64,000 nt of DNA, from NCBI RefSeq assembly GCF_003946385.1, contig NZ_RHOE01000003.1, positions 24,136 to 88,135 on the forward strand. The letters are read 5' to 3'. Of the stretch, positions 27,111 through 37,637 are shown piece after piece. Position 1 is the stretch's first letter. Each line of letters begins with the position of its first letter. The position numbers and the translations under genes were made by a program. The notes beneath the pieces are model-generated. The model did no database searches, was not told the DNA's origin, and saw nothing but the letters and a program-made list of their open reading frames with translations. This stretch comes from Loigolactobacillus zhaoyuanensis. Lineage in GTDB: Bacteria; Bacillota; Bacilli; Lactobacillales; Lactobacillaceae.

Positions 27111-28883
27111 GTGGCAACAGAATATTTAGAGCATAAATTAGCCTTATTACCGCCGCTGCCCGGTTGCTATTTGATGAAAAACCGTGACGGCAAGATCATC
27201 TATGTCGGTAAGGCGAAAAATTTAAAAAATCGAGTTCGTTCCTACTTTAAGAGTAGTCATGAGGGCAAAACTGCCCGACTGGTTGCTGAGATCCGTGACT
27301 TTGAAACCATTATTACTTCCACTGATAAGGAAGCATTTTTGTTAGAAATTACGCTGATCCAGAAGCACCAGCCACATTTTAATATCAAATTAAAAATTGG
27401 TACGGGCTATCCCTATATTAAAATCACCAACGAACGTGATCCGCACATGTTGATCACTGGTGATGTTAAGAAAGACGGCGGCTATTATTTTGGCCCGTAT
27501 CCGAATGTTTACGCCGCCGAAGAGACGCTTCATTTTCTACAAAAGGTTTACCCACTACGTCGCTGCAGTGGCCGCCAAACTCGACCTTGTTTGTATTATC
27601 ATATGGGGCAGTGTCTCGGCGCTTGTTTCCGTGAAGTGCCTAAAAGTGAGTATGAAGCACAGATCCGTAAGATCAAACGCTTTTTAAATGGCCAAGTTAG
27701 TGACGTTAAGCGGGAATTACGCGAGCAAATGCAAACTGCTGCGGCTGACTTACAATTTGAACGGGCAGCTGAACTACGTGATCAGTTACGTTACATTGAG
27801 GCCACTGTTGAAAAGCAGAAAATTATTTCCAACGATCATACACCGCGGGATATTTTTGGCTATTATATGGATAAAGGTTGGTTGTCTGTCCAAATCTTCT
27901 TTATTCGCCAAGCCCGATTGATCAAGCGAGAAAAGCGTCTGTTTCCATGTGTTAATACACCGGAAGAAGAGCTGGAAAGTTTTATTTTACAGTTTTATAA
28001 GCGTAAAAATAATGTCTTGCCCCGGGAGATCTTGGTACCGAAAGGCGTTAATCAAAAAGTGTTGGCTGATATTTTGCAGGTGCCGATTCGCACGCCGCAA
28101 CGTGGTGAAAAACGAGCGTTAATGCTGATGGCTAACAAAAATAGTCGCTTAGTTTTAGAAGAGAAATTTCGCTTGATGGAGCTGGATAACTCACATACGG
28201 TGGGTGCGGTACAAGAATTAGTTGACGCTTTACAGATCACATCAGCGCATCGGATCGAAGCTTTTGATCATTCCAATATTCAAGGTACTGATCCCGTATC
28301 AGCGATGGTTTGCTATATTGATGGTGAGCCGGCTAAAAGTGAATATCGGAAGTATAAAATTAAATCTGGTAGTGGCGCTAACGAAGCGGCCAATACTCAA
28401 GAAGTGATTCGACGTCGCTATGTGCGCTTGTTAAAGGAACAACAGCCGTTGCCGGATCTGATTTTAATGGATGGTGGCGAAATTCAATTAAACGCTGCGC
28501 GCGAAGTTTTAGAGGATGAATTGGATCTGCATATTCCAGTAGCCGGTATGGTCAAAAATGATCACCATAAAACGGCTGACTTAATGTATGGCCCGGATGA
28601 TAAGAAGTTGGATCTTGATCCTAAAAGTGAAGGCTTTTATCTGTTACAACGGATTCAGGATGAGGTCCATCGATTTGCAATCACCTTCCATCGTCAATTA
28701 CGGGGAAAGCATTCGTTAAGTTCACAACTTGATCAAATTCCTGGCGTCGGTCCAAAAACACGAACAAAATTATTACGTCAGTTTGGCTCATTAAAGAAAT
28801 TGAAAGCAGCGACCATTCTTGAATTACAGGCGATCGGTGTTTCTAAAACAGTCGCTCAGACCATTAAACTGTCGCTTAAATAG
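27111..28883 (+). CDS. uvrC: UvrABC system protein C
   Basis: The dual endonuclease of nucleotide excision repair; 590 residues. The N-terminal GIY-YIG nuclease shows PGCYLMKNRDGKIIYVGKAKNLKNRV, then comes a Cys-rich patch (RRCSGRQTRPCLYYHMGQCLGAC), a UvrB-binding UVR motif near LQFERAAELRDQLRYIE, the RNase H-like C-terminal nuclease (IEAFDHSNIQG), and tandem HhH motifs ending IPGVGPKTRTKLL. The start is GTG 27111 with AGAAAGG upstream. Monocistronic here, with a terminator after it. Confidence 0.97.
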   Translation: MATEYLEHKLALLPPLPGCYLMKNRDGKIIYVGKAKNLKNRVRSYFKSSHEGKTARLVAEIRDFETIITSTDKEAFLLEITLIQKHQPHFNIKLKIGTGYPYIKITNERDPHMLITGDVKKDGGYYFGPYPNVYAAEETLHFLQKVYPLRRCSGRQTRPCLYYHMGQCLGACFREVPKSEYEAQIRKIKRFLNGQVSDVKRELREQMQTAAADLQFERAAELRDQLRYIEATVEKQKIISNDHTPRDIFGYYMDKGWLSVQIFFIRQARLIKREKRLFPCVNTPEEELESFILQFYKRKNNVLPREILVPKGVNQKVLADILQVPIRTPQRGEKRALMLMANKNSRLVLEEKFRLMELDNSHTVGAVQELVDALQITSAHRIEAFDHSNIQGTDPVSAMVCYIDGEPAKSEYRKYKIKSGSGANEAANTQEVIRRRYVRLLKEQQPLPDLILMDGGEIQLNAAREVLEDELDLHIPVAGMVKNDHHKTADLMYGPDDKKLDLDPKSEGFYLLQRIQDEVHRFAITFHRQLRGKHSLSSQLDQIPGVGPKTRTKLLRQFGSLKKLKAATILELQAIGVSKTVAQTIKLSLK

Positions 28884-28891
28884 TAGTTTAG

Positions 28892-28926
28892 CAGGGCTTA
28901 GCCAGTTGATAGCTAAGCCCTTTTTA
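28892..28926 (+). terminator. uvrC terminator
   Basis: A 10-bp perfect stem AGGGCTTAGC / GCTAAGCCCT, 9-base loop, then five T. Confidence 0.9.
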
Positions 28927-28988
28927 TGTGCAATAAATTTTAAAATTAAGTAAATTGTAATCGATGCCATAAATTTAAACCTTATATA

Positions 28989-29066
28989 AAATACGAACAA
29001 TAAATAAAATAAATTTAAAAATATACGTCTACTGTGTTGACGAACAATATGAGGTGCTGATACACT
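28989..29066 (+). promoter_or_regulatory. pur operon control region with two PurBox-like sites
   Basis: The 9-mer ACGAACAAT occurs at 28993-29001 and again at 29040-29048, in the same orientation, 47 bases apart. The first, AAATACGAACAAT, matches the PurR PurBox (AWWWCCGAACWWT) at 12 of 13 positions. The promoter reads TTGACG (29037-29042), 18 bases, TACACT with TGA in front (extended -10). The expected start near 29073 puts the first box about 76 bases upstream, the activating position known for lactococcal PurR. The second box covers the -35 element. Confidence 0.75.
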
Positions 29067-29100
29067 TAATGTACGTTTTAAATTAAGGGAGGTAAAATCC

Positions 29101-29586
29101 GTGAATCAAGTTGCAATCGTAATGGGTTCCATTTCCGATTGGCCGACGATGCAGTCAACCGCGGCTATTTTAACCGAATTACAAATACCGTTTTGCAAAC
29201 GTATTATTTCAGCCCATCGTATGCCACAAACACTACAAAGTTTTGCACAGCAAGCTATTACCGAACAAATTGACGTGATCATTGCTGGTGCTGGTGGGGC
29301 AGCTCATTTACCAGGCATGCTTGCTGCTAATACGACACGCCCAGTGATCGGGGTACCAATCGAAAGCCATGCGTTGCACGGGATCGATTCCTTGTTATCG
29401 ATCGTCCAAATGCCAGCTGGTGTGCCTGTGTCCACGATGGCAATCGGCACGGCTGGCGCTAAAAATGCGGCGTTGCAGGCGGCTAGTATTTTGGCCTTAC
29501 AAGATAGAGCACTGCAACAGCGCTTGACTGATTACCGCGCTGCCCAAACACAACGATCAGTTGAAAGTGAGGCGCAACTTGATTAA
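29101..29586 (+). CDS. purE: N5-carboxyaminoimidazole ribonucleotide mutase
   Basis: Class I PurE, which rearranges N5-CAIR to CAIR. The 161 residues include the substrate-binding GSISDWPTM, the loop with the catalytic histidine SAHRMP, and [14 protein letters not shown]. It is the first gene of the operon. Start GTG 29101 follows GGGAGG. It works with PurK, encoded next with an 8-base overlap. Confidence 0.96.
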   Translation: MNQVAIVMGSISDWPTMQSTAAILTELQIPFCKRIISAHRMPQTLQSFAQQAITEQIDVIIAGAGGAAHLPGMLAANTTRPVIGVPIESHALHGIDSLLSIVQMPAGVPVSTMAIGTAGAKNAALQAASILALQDRALQQRLTDYRAAQTQRSVESEAQLD

Positions 29587-30703
29587 ACAGTTATTGCCAC
29601 CTGCGACGATCGGTATTGTTGGCGGTGGTCAGCTAGGTCAGATGTTGACGTTAGCAGCTAAAAGTATGGGTTACAAGGTTGGGGTGCTTGACCCGACACC
29701 AGATTGTCCGGCGGCACAAGTTGCTGATTTTCAAATTAAAGCTGACTATGATGATCGGACCGCGATGCTACAGTTAGCCAAGCAGGCCGATGTGCTGACT
29801 TACGAATTTGAAAATGTTGATCTTGACAGTTTGGAAACGGCCAGCCAATATGCCGCCTTACCACAGGGCACCCACTTATTGGCAGTCACACGTAATCGGT
29901 TGACTGAGAAAAAATTTCTCAAGTCGCTAGGCGTACCAGTGACGGATTTTGCTGCGGTCAACACGCTGGCTGAATTAAAGATCGCTAGCACGACAATTGG
30001 ATTGCCCAGTATTTTAAAAACAGCCACTGGGGGTTACGACGGCCATGGCCAATATGATGTGAATACTAGCGCTGATATTGCTACCGCCACCAAATTACTG
30101 CCTGGTGATTGTATTTTGGAGCGGCGGCAAGCCTTTATTAAAGAGCTGGCGATTATGGTGACACGCGATCGAAATCAACAGGTGCGAACTTTTCCGGTGG
30201 TAGAAAATATCCATCAGCAACATATCCTCCACGAGACGATTGCCCCGGCACCAGTAACAGCAGCGATTCAAGCGACCGTCGTGCAGATTGCAACGAAAAT
30301 TGCCCAAGGCTTAGATTTGTATGGCGTGTTAGGTATTGAGTTTTTCTTATTATCCGACGGTCGCTTGTTAGTCAATGAATTGGCGCCCCGGCCGCATAAT
30401 TCAGGTCATTTTAGCATCGAAGCCTGCAATCTATCACAATTTGCCGCCCACATTCGCAGTATTTGTGGCTTGCCGCTCCCACCAATCACGCAACAACGAC
30501 CAGCAGTAATGGTTAATTTATTAGGTCAGCACCTAGAAGCGGCTCGGCAGCGTTGGTTGCAGCGGCCGCAGTGGTACCTGCATGATTATGGTAAAGCCGA
30601 AATTCGCCACCAACGTAAAATGGGTCACATCACAATTTTAACTGACGACCCCGTACAAACGCAGGCCCAATTAGCCGCAGAAAAAATCTGGGAGGATCAA
30701 TAA
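29579..30703 (+). CDS. purK: N5-carboxyaminoimidazole ribonucleotide synthase
   Basis: The ATP-grasp enzyme that carboxylates AIR with bicarbonate; 374 residues. It begins with the nucleotide fold [14 protein letters not shown] and carries [12 protein letters not shown] (ATP loop) and [15 protein letters not shown] placed the start at TTG 29579, 6 bases after GTGAGG; TTG 29561 and GTG 29567 are in frame but lack a site. The stop codon shares a base with the purC ATG. Confidence 0.95.
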   Translation: MIKQLLPPATIGIVGGGQLGQMLTLAAKSMGYKVGVLDPTPDCPAAQVADFQIKADYDDRTAMLQLAKQADVLTYEFENVDLDSLETASQYAALPQGTHLLAVTRNRLTEKKFLKSLGVPVTDFAAVNTLAELKIASTTIGLPSILKTATGGYDGHGQYDVNTSADIATATKLLPGDCILERRQAFIKELAIMVTRDRNQQVRTFPVVENIHQQHILHETIAPAPVTAAIQATVVQIATKIAQGLDLYGVLGIEFFLLSDGRLLVNELAPRPHNSGHFSIEACNLSQFAAHIRSICGLPLPPITQQRPAVMVNLLGQHLEAARQRWLQRPQWYLHDYGKAEIRHQRKMGHITILTDDPVQTQAQLAAEKIWEDQ

Positions 30704-31431
30704 TGCGTAAACTTAAAGAATTGAAAACTGGTAAGGCTAAGCGTCTGTACACCACCGATGATCCAGAAGTTCTCTGGGTGGAGTATTTAGATCAAGCTAC
30801 GGCGCTAAATGGTAAACGTAAAGAACAAATTGCAACCAAAGGGGCTTTAAATAATCAAATTGATAGTTTGCTTTTTGATTATTTAATTGCTAATGGTGTG
30901 CCGACTGATTTTATTCGCCAAGTTTCGGCCACGGAACAGTTGATCCATCCGGTTAAAATGATCCCCTTGGAAGTAGTGGTGCGCAACCTTGCTTCTGGTA
31001 GTTTCCAACGCAAGTTTGCCACTGATTATTTACAGCCATTAAAACAGCCGATCGTTGAATTGTTTTATAAGTCCGACGAATTAGATGATCCATTTATGAA
31101 TGACGACCAAGTGACAGCGCTGGGAATCGCCAGTGCCGTTGAATTAGTGCAGATCAAACAATTGGCGTTACAGATCAATCAATTGTTGATCGCTCGTTTT
31201 GCCCAAGGCCAATTGACATTAGTTGATTTCAAAATTGAAGTTGGCTACCTAAATGGTCAATTAGTTTTAGCTGACGAAATTTCCCCAGATTCATGCCGTT
31301 TAGTTGATACCACGACTCAAGAATCGTTGGATAAAGACGTTTTCCGTAAGCACACCGGTGATTTAACCACCGTTTATCGCGAAGTCCTGACTCGTTTACA
31401 AAACTCGGAGGTGGCCCATGTATCGCGCTAA
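30703..31431 (+). CDS. purC: SAICAR synthase
   Basis: Joins CAIR with aspartate; 242 residues. Motifs are GKAKRLYTTDD at the start, the PLEVVVRNLASGSF block, and ADEISPDSCRLVD with DKDVFRK. The aspartate demand links to pyc. It overlaps purK by one base (TAATG) and purS by 14 bases. Confidence 0.97.
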   Translation: MRKLKELKTGKAKRLYTTDDPEVLWVEYLDQATALNGKRKEQIATKGALNNQIDSLLFDYLIANGVPTDFIRQVSATEQLIHPVKMIPLEVVVRNLASGSFQRKFATDYLQPLKQPIVELFYKSDELDDPFMNDDQVTALGIASAVELVQIKQLALQINQLLIARFAQGQLTLVDFKIEVGYLNGQLVLADEISPDSCRLVDTTTQESLDKDVFRKHTGDLTTVYREVLTRLQNSEVAHVSR

Positions 31432-31666
31432 AGTTTATGTGACCTATAAAGATTCGATCCTCGACCCGCAAGCCGAAGCAATTAAAACAGCGTTGCATCA
31501 GCTAGAGTTTCCAGAATTAACTCAATTGACTTGTGGAAAATATTTTGAGCTTGAATTAGCAACGACTGAAGCAAAAGCCGCAACCACGGTGGAGCAAATG
31601 TGTCAAAAGTTGTTGGCTAATGTCAATATGGAAAGTTATCGTTACGAAATTGTGGCGGCGGAATAG
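31418..31666 (+). CDS. purS: FGAM synthase subunit PurS
   Basis: An 82-residue small subunit that bridges PurL and PurQ for ammonia channelling. It has the usual YRAKVYVTYKDSILDPQAEAI opening. Start ATG 31418 follows GGAGGTGG and overlaps the purC 3-prime end. Confidence 0.95.
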   Translation: MYRAKVYVTYKDSILDPQAEAIKTALHQLEFPELTQLTCGKYFELELATTEAKAATTVEQMCQKLLANVNMESYRYEIVAAE

Positions 31667-31681
31667 AAAGGGCGGTCGACG

Positions 31682-32362
31682 ATGAAATTTGCGGTGATTC
31701 AATTTCCTGGTTCAAATTGTGATCAAGATTTAGTGGCGGCGTTGCGGGATGTTTGCCAGCAGGACGTGCAGTTAATTAGTTATCAGAGTACTGATTTATC
31801 TGCTTTTGCGGCTGTTTTACTACCCGGTGGCTTTTCATATGGTGATTACTTACGTGGTGGGGCGATCGCTCGCTTTGCACCGATCATGGGCGCCGTTCAG
31901 CAATTTGCGGCCGCTGGTGGTTTAGTTATTGGTATTTGCAACGGTTTCCAGATTTTGACTGAAGCAGGTCTGTTACCAGGCGTACTACAACGTAATAAAG
32001 GCGCCGATTTTATTTGTCAGTCCGCAGCGTTGACTGTAGCCAATGCAAAAACCAGTTTTACTAGTGCTTATGCTGATCAGCAATCGATCCAGTTACCAAT
32101 TGCCCATGGTGAAGGTAACTATTATTGTGATGATGCGACTTTGGCGCAATTAAAGGCCGAGCAGCGCATTGTCTTTACCTATCAGGATAATCCAAATGGT
32201 AGCCGGGCTAATATTGCTGGAATTACCAATCAAGCCGGTAACGTATTGGGGATGATGCCCCATCCGGAGCGAGCAGTCGAAGCTTTATTAGGTAGCGAAG
32301 ATGGTCGTGGTCTGTTCCAAAGTATGATCCAAACATTAACCGATAAGGTGGTGCCGGTATGA
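31682..32362 (+). CDS. purQ: FGAM synthase glutaminase subunit PurQ
   Basis: Class I glutamine amidotransferase, 226 residues. The nucleophile Cys lies in GICNGFQIL, the conserved histidine in IAHGEGNYY, and HPERAVE closes the site. It supplies ammonia to PurL. It overlaps purL by 4 bases (ATGA). Confidence 0.97.
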   Translation: MKFAVIQFPGSNCDQDLVAALRDVCQQDVQLISYQSTDLSAFAAVLLPGGFSYGDYLRGGAIARFAPIMGAVQQFAAAGGLVIGICNGFQILTEAGLLPGVLQRNKGADFICQSAALTVANAKTSFTSAYADQQSIQLPIAHGEGNYYCDDATLAQLKAEQRIVFTYQDNPNGSRANIAGITNQAGNVLGMMPHPERAVEALLGSEDGRGLFQSMIQTLTDKVVPV

Positions 32363-34554
32363 TCGAGCAAACAGCGGCAACAATCAAAGCGCAGGAACTT
32401 TATGCTAATTGGGGATTGACGACCGCAGAATATCAGCGGATTCAGGAACTATTGGGCCGACTACCGAATTTTACCGAAACTGGCTTATTTGCAGCAATGT
32501 GGAGCGAACATTGTGCCTATAAAAACTCAAAGCCATTACTAAAACAATTTCCGACTAGTGGTCAGCGTATTCTGCAAGGACCAGGTGAAGGTGCCGGGAT
32601 CATTGACATTGGTGACGGTCAAGCGGTTGTTTTTAAAGCGGAAAGCCATAATCATCCTACGGCAGTTGAACCATATCAAGGTGCAGCAACTGGCGTTGGT
32701 GGTATTATTCGCGATATTTTCTCGATGGGGGCGCAGCCAGTCGCATTACTTGATAGTTTACGTTTTGGTGAATTAGATGATCCACACACACGCTTTTTAT
32801 TAAAGGAAACGATTGCGGGTATTGGTGGTTATGGCAACTGTATTGGCATTCCGACCGTGGGTGGTGAATTGGCTTTCGATGACGCTTATGCTGCTAATCC
32901 GGTTATGAACGCAATGTGTGTCGGTGTGCTAGATACGGCGATGCAACAAAAAGGTCAAGCCACCGGCGCTGGTAATTTAATTTATTATGTCGGTGCTAAA
33001 ACTGGGCGTGATGGGATTCAGGGGGCGATTTTTGCTTCAGCTGAATTTAATGATCAGGTTGAAGCTGATCGCTCCGCAGTCCAAGTAGGTGATCCATTTA
33101 TGGAAAAACAATTAATGGACGCTTGCTTGGAGCTGATCCGAGAACATCCAGAGGCTGTTGTGGGGATCCAGGATATGGGTGCCGCTGGATTAGTTTCGTC
33201 TTCTGCAGAAATGGGCGCTAAAGCTGGCTACGGGATGGTGCTAGACCTTGATGCGGTTCCGCAGCGCGAAGCTGGGATGATCCCCTATGAATTAATGTTA
33301 TCGGAATCACAAGAACGAATGCTGATATGCGTGGCTAAAGAGCAAGCGGCAGTAGTAGAACAGCTTTTTGCCGGTTATGATTTGGCGGCAGTTAAAATAG
33401 GTACGGTAACAGCGACCAAGCAATATCAGTTATTTGCTCATGGTCAGTTGGTTGCCGATGTACCGATCACTGCCTTAGTTGACGATGCGCCCGTTTATCA
33501 TCGACCACAAGCCGTGCCACAACGATTATTAGCGGCTGATCCGCAACAATATCGACCTGAATTTACTGATGCGGGGCGTGTGTTACAACGTTTATTGCAA
33601 CAACCAACGATCGCCTCGAAACAAGCCTTATATCGTACCTATGATACACAGGTTAAAACGAATACTGTTGTGGCACCTGGCTCAGATGCTGCAGTGATTC
33701 GGCTTCGCGGTGGGCGCAAAGCGTTAGCGATGACCACCGATGGTAATGGACGTTATCTCTACTTGAATCCAGAGATCGGCGGTCAAATTGCGGTTTGCGA
33801 AGCGGCGCGGAACATTGTAGCTAGTGGTGGTACACCTTTAGGCATCACTGATTGCTTGAATTTTGGTAGTCCAGAAGAACCTGAAAGTTTTTACGAATTA
33901 GCTCAAGCTACCAAAGGGATGAGCGCGGCTTGTCGAGCGTTAGCCACACCAGTGATCTCCGGTAATGTGTCGCTATATAACGAGTCTAACGGGCAAGCTA
34001 TTTATCCCACACCAATGGTCGGCATGGTGGGTTTGATCAATGATTTGGATTTGATCACGACCCAAGACTTTAAACACAGTGGTGACACGATCTTCTTAGT
34101 TGGCGCAACTCACGCTGATTTTAATGGTAGTGAAATTCAAAAAATGTTGACTGGCACGATCAGCGGCGCATTATTCGATTTTGATTTAACCACTGAGCTG
34201 GCTAATCAGCAATTGGTGCAGCAAGCGATTCAGGCTGGCTTAGTCAATAGCGCCCATGATCTAGCTGAAGGTGGCCTGGCGGTTGGCTTAGCAGAAAGTT
34301 GTTTTGGCCACGAATTAGGTGCTCAAATCACGATCGATCTACCAGCTAGTTGGTTGTTTGCCGAGACACAGTCCCGCTTTATCGTAACCGTACCAGCAGC
34401 AAAAGTAGCTGAGTTTACCAAATTGGCTGGTGCGCTGGCACAATCGATTGGCAAGGTTATCGCAGCTCCTGAATTGATCATCGCTACCGCAACGGCACAA
34501 ATCAACTTGGATGTCAGCGCAAGCAAGCAACAGTGGGAGGCGGTATTAGCATGA
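32359..34554 (+). CDS. purL: FGAM synthase subunit PurL
   Basis: The ATP-dependent synthetase half of FGAM synthase. At 731 residues it is the small, PurS/PurQ-dependent form. Features are [13 protein letters not shown] near residue 46, [27 protein letters not shown], and a second repeat with [11 protein letters not shown]. Both ends overlap neighbours by ATGA, so stoichiometry with PurS and PurQ is probably kept by translational coupling. Confidence 0.97.
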   Translation: MIEQTAATIKAQELYANWGLTTAEYQRIQELLGRLPNFTETGLFAAMWSEHCAYKNSKPLLKQFPTSGQRILQGPGEGAGIIDIGDGQAVVFKAESHNHPTAVEPYQGAATGVGGIIRDIFSMGAQPVALLDSLRFGELDDPHTRFLLKETIAGIGGYGNCIGIPTVGGELAFDDAYAANPVMNAMCVGVLDTAMQQKGQATGAGNLIYYVGAKTGRDGIQGAIFASAEFNDQVEADRSAVQVGDPFMEKQLMDACLELIREHPEAVVGIQDMGAAGLVSSSAEMGAKAGYGMVLDLDAVPQREAGMIPYELMLSESQERMLICVAKEQAAVVEQLFAGYDLAAVKIGTVTATKQYQLFAHGQLVADVPITALVDDAPVYHRPQAVPQRLLAADPQQYRPEFTDAGRVLQRLLQQPTIASKQALYRTYDTQVKTNTVVAPGSDAAVIRLRGGRKALAMTTDGNGRYLYLNPEIGGQIAVCEAARNIVASGGTPLGITDCLNFGSPEEPESFYELAQATKGMSAACRALATPVISGNVSLYNESNGQAIYPTPMVGMVGLINDLDLITTQDFKHSGDTIFLVGATHADFNGSEIQKMLTGTISGALFDFDLTTELANQQLVQQAIQAGLVNSAHDLAEGGLAVGLAESCFGHELGAQITIDLPASWLFAETQSRFIVTVPAAKVAEFTKLAGALAQSIGKVIAAPELIIATATAQINLDVSASKQQWEAVLA

Positions 34555-35984
34555 CAAGTGAACTGAAAAGCCTGAATGAAGAATGTGGTGTGTTTGGCGT
34601 TTGGGGTGATTCACAGGCCGCCGAATTAACTTACTTTGGCTTGCACGCTTTACAGCATCGGGGTCAAGAGGGTGCAGGAATCGTTGCCAATCAGCAAGGC
34701 CATTTAACCGGTGAACTGGGCTTAGGCCTATTGACGGAGGTTTTTGATCAGCCGGATAAATTAGCCGCTTTAACTGGCGCCGCAGCGATCGGGCATGTCC
34801 GTTATGCGACGGCTGGTAGTTCGGGCATTGAAAATATCCAGCCCTTATTATTTAATTTTACCGACCACCAAGTTGCTTTAGCGCATAATGGAAATTTGAC
34901 CAATGCGGTGAGTTTACGGACTGAATTAGAACAGGCTGGCGCTATTTTTCACGCTAATTCAGACACTGAAGTATTGATGCACTTGATTCAGCGCCATGCA
35001 GCACCAACGTTTAAACAACGCCTGAAAGCTAGCTTGCGCCAAATTAAAGGTGGCTTCGCTTACTTGATTTTAACCAGCGATGCCTTATATGCGGCACTGG
35101 ATCCCAATGGTTTTCGACCGTTGGCGTTAGGACAATTACCGAATGGCGCCTACGTGGTTGCCAGTGAAACTTGCGCCTTAGATACAGTTAGTGCCAAATT
35201 TATTCGGGATGTACAACCTGGTGAAATGATTCAAATTGATGACAACGGGTATCAAGTGGAAAAATATACCACGGAGACACAATTATCAGTTTGCTCGATG
35301 GAATTCATTTATTTTGCCCGGCCGGATTCAACGATTTATGGCGTTAATGTTCATCAAGCACGGGAACGGATGGGACAACAGTTGGCGCGCGAGCATCCAG
35401 TTGACGCTGATATTGTTGTCGGCGTGCCAAATTCTTCTTTGTCGGCGGCAAATGGTTATGCTGCGGCCAGCGGGATTCCTTACGAAATGGGCTTGATCAA
35501 AAATCAATACAGTCAGCGTACCTTTATTCAACCGACGCAACGATTGCGGGAACAAGGTGTACGGATGAAGTTATCCGCTGTATCTGCTGTTGTTGCCGGA
35601 AAAAAAGTCGCTTTGATCGATGATTCCCTGGTTCGTGGCACCACCAGTAATTACATTGTGCGTCTGCTAAAAGAAGCCGGCGCTAGCGAAGTGCATTTAT
35701 TGATCGCTTCACCACCATTACGTTATCCCTGCTTTTATGGTATCGACATTGAAAATACTCGTGAACTAATGGCGGCTAACTTGACCTTACCGCAAATGAA
35801 AACCAAAATTGGGGCTGATTCGCTGGCTTTTCTCAGTGTTGCCGGGTTGATCGATGCGATCGATCTACAAAGTACCGCACCCTATTCTGGGTTATGTGTG
35901 GCCTACTTCAACGGTGATTATCCAACACCATTATATGATTATGCAGCGACTTTTGAACCACCACGTGTTCTGGCAACAACTTAA
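34551..35984 (+). CDS. purF: Amidophosphoribosyltransferase
   Basis: The first committed step, making phosphoribosylamine from PRPP and glutamine. 477 residues. An 11-residue leader precedes Cys12 (LNEECGVFG), so the protein is expected to be processed to expose the nucleophile, as in Bacillus. The PRPP loop is [14 protein letters not shown]. The start is ATG 34551 within the ATGA overlap with purL; the in-frame codons upstream are part of purL. Confidence 0.97.
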   Translation: MTSELKSLNEECGVFGVWGDSQAAELTYFGLHALQHRGQEGAGIVANQQGHLTGELGLGLLTEVFDQPDKLAALTGAAAIGHVRYATAGSSGIENIQPLLFNFTDHQVALAHNGNLTNAVSLRTELEQAGAIFHANSDTEVLMHLIQRHAAPTFKQRLKASLRQIKGGFAYLILTSDALYAALDPNGFRPLALGQLPNGAYVVASETCALDTVSAKFIRDVQPGEMIQIDDNGYQVEKYTTETQLSVCSMEFIYFARPDSTIYGVNVHQARERMGQQLAREHPVDADIVVGVPNSSLSAANGYAAASGIPYEMGLIKNQYSQRTFIQPTQRLREQGVRMKLSAVSAVVAGKKVALIDDSLVRGTTSNYIVRLLKEAGASEVHLLIASPPLRYPCFYGIDIENTRELMAANLTLPQMKTKIGADSLAFLSVAGLIDAIDLQSTAPYSGLCVAYFNGDYPTPLYDYAATFEPPRVLATT

Positions 35985-36007
35985 TCAAGTTGAGGGAGGA
36001 TAAATTA

Positions 36008-37042
36008 ATGGATGCTTATGAAAAAGCGGGCGTGAACATTGCGGCCGGTGAGACTGTGGTCACCAATTTACAACAGCAGTTGCAGAAATTAAATGGCACG
36101 AATGTGTTAGGTGGACTCGGTGCTTTTGCTGGCTTGTATCAATTGCCGGAACAACACCAGCCGGTTTTAGTGGCGGGAACTGATGGCGTTGGCACCAAAT
36201 TGTTGCTGGCGATTGAAAGTGGTCGGCGAACAACGGTTGGCCAAGATTTGGTGGCAATGTGTGTGAATGATGTTGTTGCGCAAGGTGCGCAACCCTTATT
36301 TTTTCTCGATTATTTAGCGCTGGCACAGACGGAACCGCAACAAGTCACAGAATTAATGCAAGGTATTATTGCCGGTTGCCAACAAAGTGGTATGGCGTTA
36401 CTTGGCGGTGAAACTGCAGAAATGCCGGATATGTACGCTAATGGCCACTATGATTTAGCGGGATTTGCGGTGGGCGTTGCTGAAAAATCTGCCTTACTGA
36501 CACCAGATAATGTTCAAGCTGGCGATATTTTAATAGGGCTACCGTCTAGCGGCTTACACAGCAATGGGTTTTCCTTGGTGCGCCAACTATTGTTTAAAGA
36601 CCGCGACTATCATTTTACCGATACACCAGCGGAATTAGGCGGCGCTAATTTGTTGGACACTTTGCTGACGCCAACACAGATTTATGTTCAGGCACTACAA
36701 CCTTTATTGCAACAAAAATTGCTTGTGGGTGCAGCGCACATTACTGGCGGCGGTTTATTAGACAATGTGCCGCGGATGCTGCCGGCTGGTTTACAAGCAC
36801 AACTTGATTTAGCTAGCTGGCCACAACCGCCGATTTTTAAATGGCTTTGCCAGCTCGGTGAATTAAGCACTACGGCGGCTTATACGACTTTTAATATGGG
36901 CATTGGGATGGTACTAGCCATTCATCCAGAAAATCTAGCTCAAGTTCAAGCGCAATTAGCGCAGCAACATCAAGTGAATTATCAAATTGGGACCGTTCAG
37001 TCTGGCATGCCGGCAGTCAAATTAGTGGCGGCAGCATTATGA
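36008..37042 (+). CDS. purM: AIR synthetase
   Basis: Closes the imidazole ring from FGAM; 344 residues. Blocks seen are DAYEKAGVNIAAGE, VAGTDGVGTKLLLAIE, GGETAEMPDMY and HITGGGLLDNVPR. Start ATG 36008 follows GGGAGGA, a better site than the GTG-type start 18 bases upstream. It overlaps purN by ATGA. Confidence 0.96.
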   Translation: MDAYEKAGVNIAAGETVVTNLQQQLQKLNGTNVLGGLGAFAGLYQLPEQHQPVLVAGTDGVGTKLLLAIESGRRTTVGQDLVAMCVNDVVAQGAQPLFFLDYLALAQTEPQQVTELMQGIIAGCQQSGMALLGGETAEMPDMYANGHYDLAGFAVGVAEKSALLTPDNVQAGDILIGLPSSGLHSNGFSLVRQLLFKDRDYHFTDTPAELGGANLLDTLLTPTQIYVQALQPLLQQKLLVGAAHITGGGLLDNVPRMLPAGLQAQLDLASWPQPPIFKWLCQLGELSTTAAYTTFNMGIGMVLAIHPENLAQVQAQLAQQHQVNYQIGTVQSGMPAVKLVAAAL

Positions 37043-37617
37043 AAAAAATTGCAATTTTCGCTTCTGGCAATGGTAGTAATTTTCAGGCGTTAGTTGAAGG
37101 TATTCAACAACAAAAATTGGCGGTCCAAGTGGTGTTATTAGTTTGTGATCAACCACAAGCGCATGTTTTACAGCGGGCGCAGCAATTAAATATTCCTACA
37201 TGGACTGCGTCGATCAAGCAATTTACCGATAAGACTGCGTTTGAAACGGCGATCTTAACTGAACTGCAGCAGCTTGATGTGGGGCTTGTTCTTTTGGCCG
37301 GCTATATGCGGATCATTGGGCCAACGCTTTTACAAGCTTATCCACAACGAATTATCAATATTCATCCAGCATTATTGCCGCAATTTCCTGGTCGGCACGG
37401 AATCGAAGACGCCTTTGCGGCGGGCGTTGAACAAACTGGCGTGACCGTGCATTACGTTGATGCCGGGATCGACAGTGGGCCGATCATTCAGCAGGCGGTA
37501 GTACCTGTGCAGCCACAAGACACTGTGGCTAGTTTAAGTGCCAGAATTCATCAAACAGAGCACTGGCTTTATTTAGCTGGTTTAGAGAAAGTATTAGCAA
37601 CAAGATCGTTAAAATAA
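37039..37617 (+). CDS. purN: GAR formyltransferase
   Basis: Transfers the formyl group from 10-formyltetrahydrofolate to GAR; 192 residues. [12 protein letters not shown] binds phosphate. The catalytic residues Asn-His-Asp appear as [13 protein letters not shown] and [14 protein letters not shown]. It is the folate-dependent form; no purT was seen. Confidence 0.96.
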   Translation: MKKIAIFASGNGSNFQALVEGIQQQKLAVQVVLLVCDQPQAHVLQRAQQLNIPTWTASIKQFTDKTAFETAILTELQQLDVGLVLLAGYMRIIGPTLLQAYPQRIINIHPALLPQFPGRHGIEDAFAAGVEQTGVTVHYVDAGIDSGPIIQQAVVPVQPQDTVASLSARIHQTEHWLYLAGLEKVLATRSLK

Positions 37618-37637
37618 AAATAAGGGGCGCTTGCGTG

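Noticed and set aside
28927..29100. Purine riboswitch before purE
   Set aside because: The conserved loop sequences and three-way junction are not present; PurBox-like sites explain control instead.
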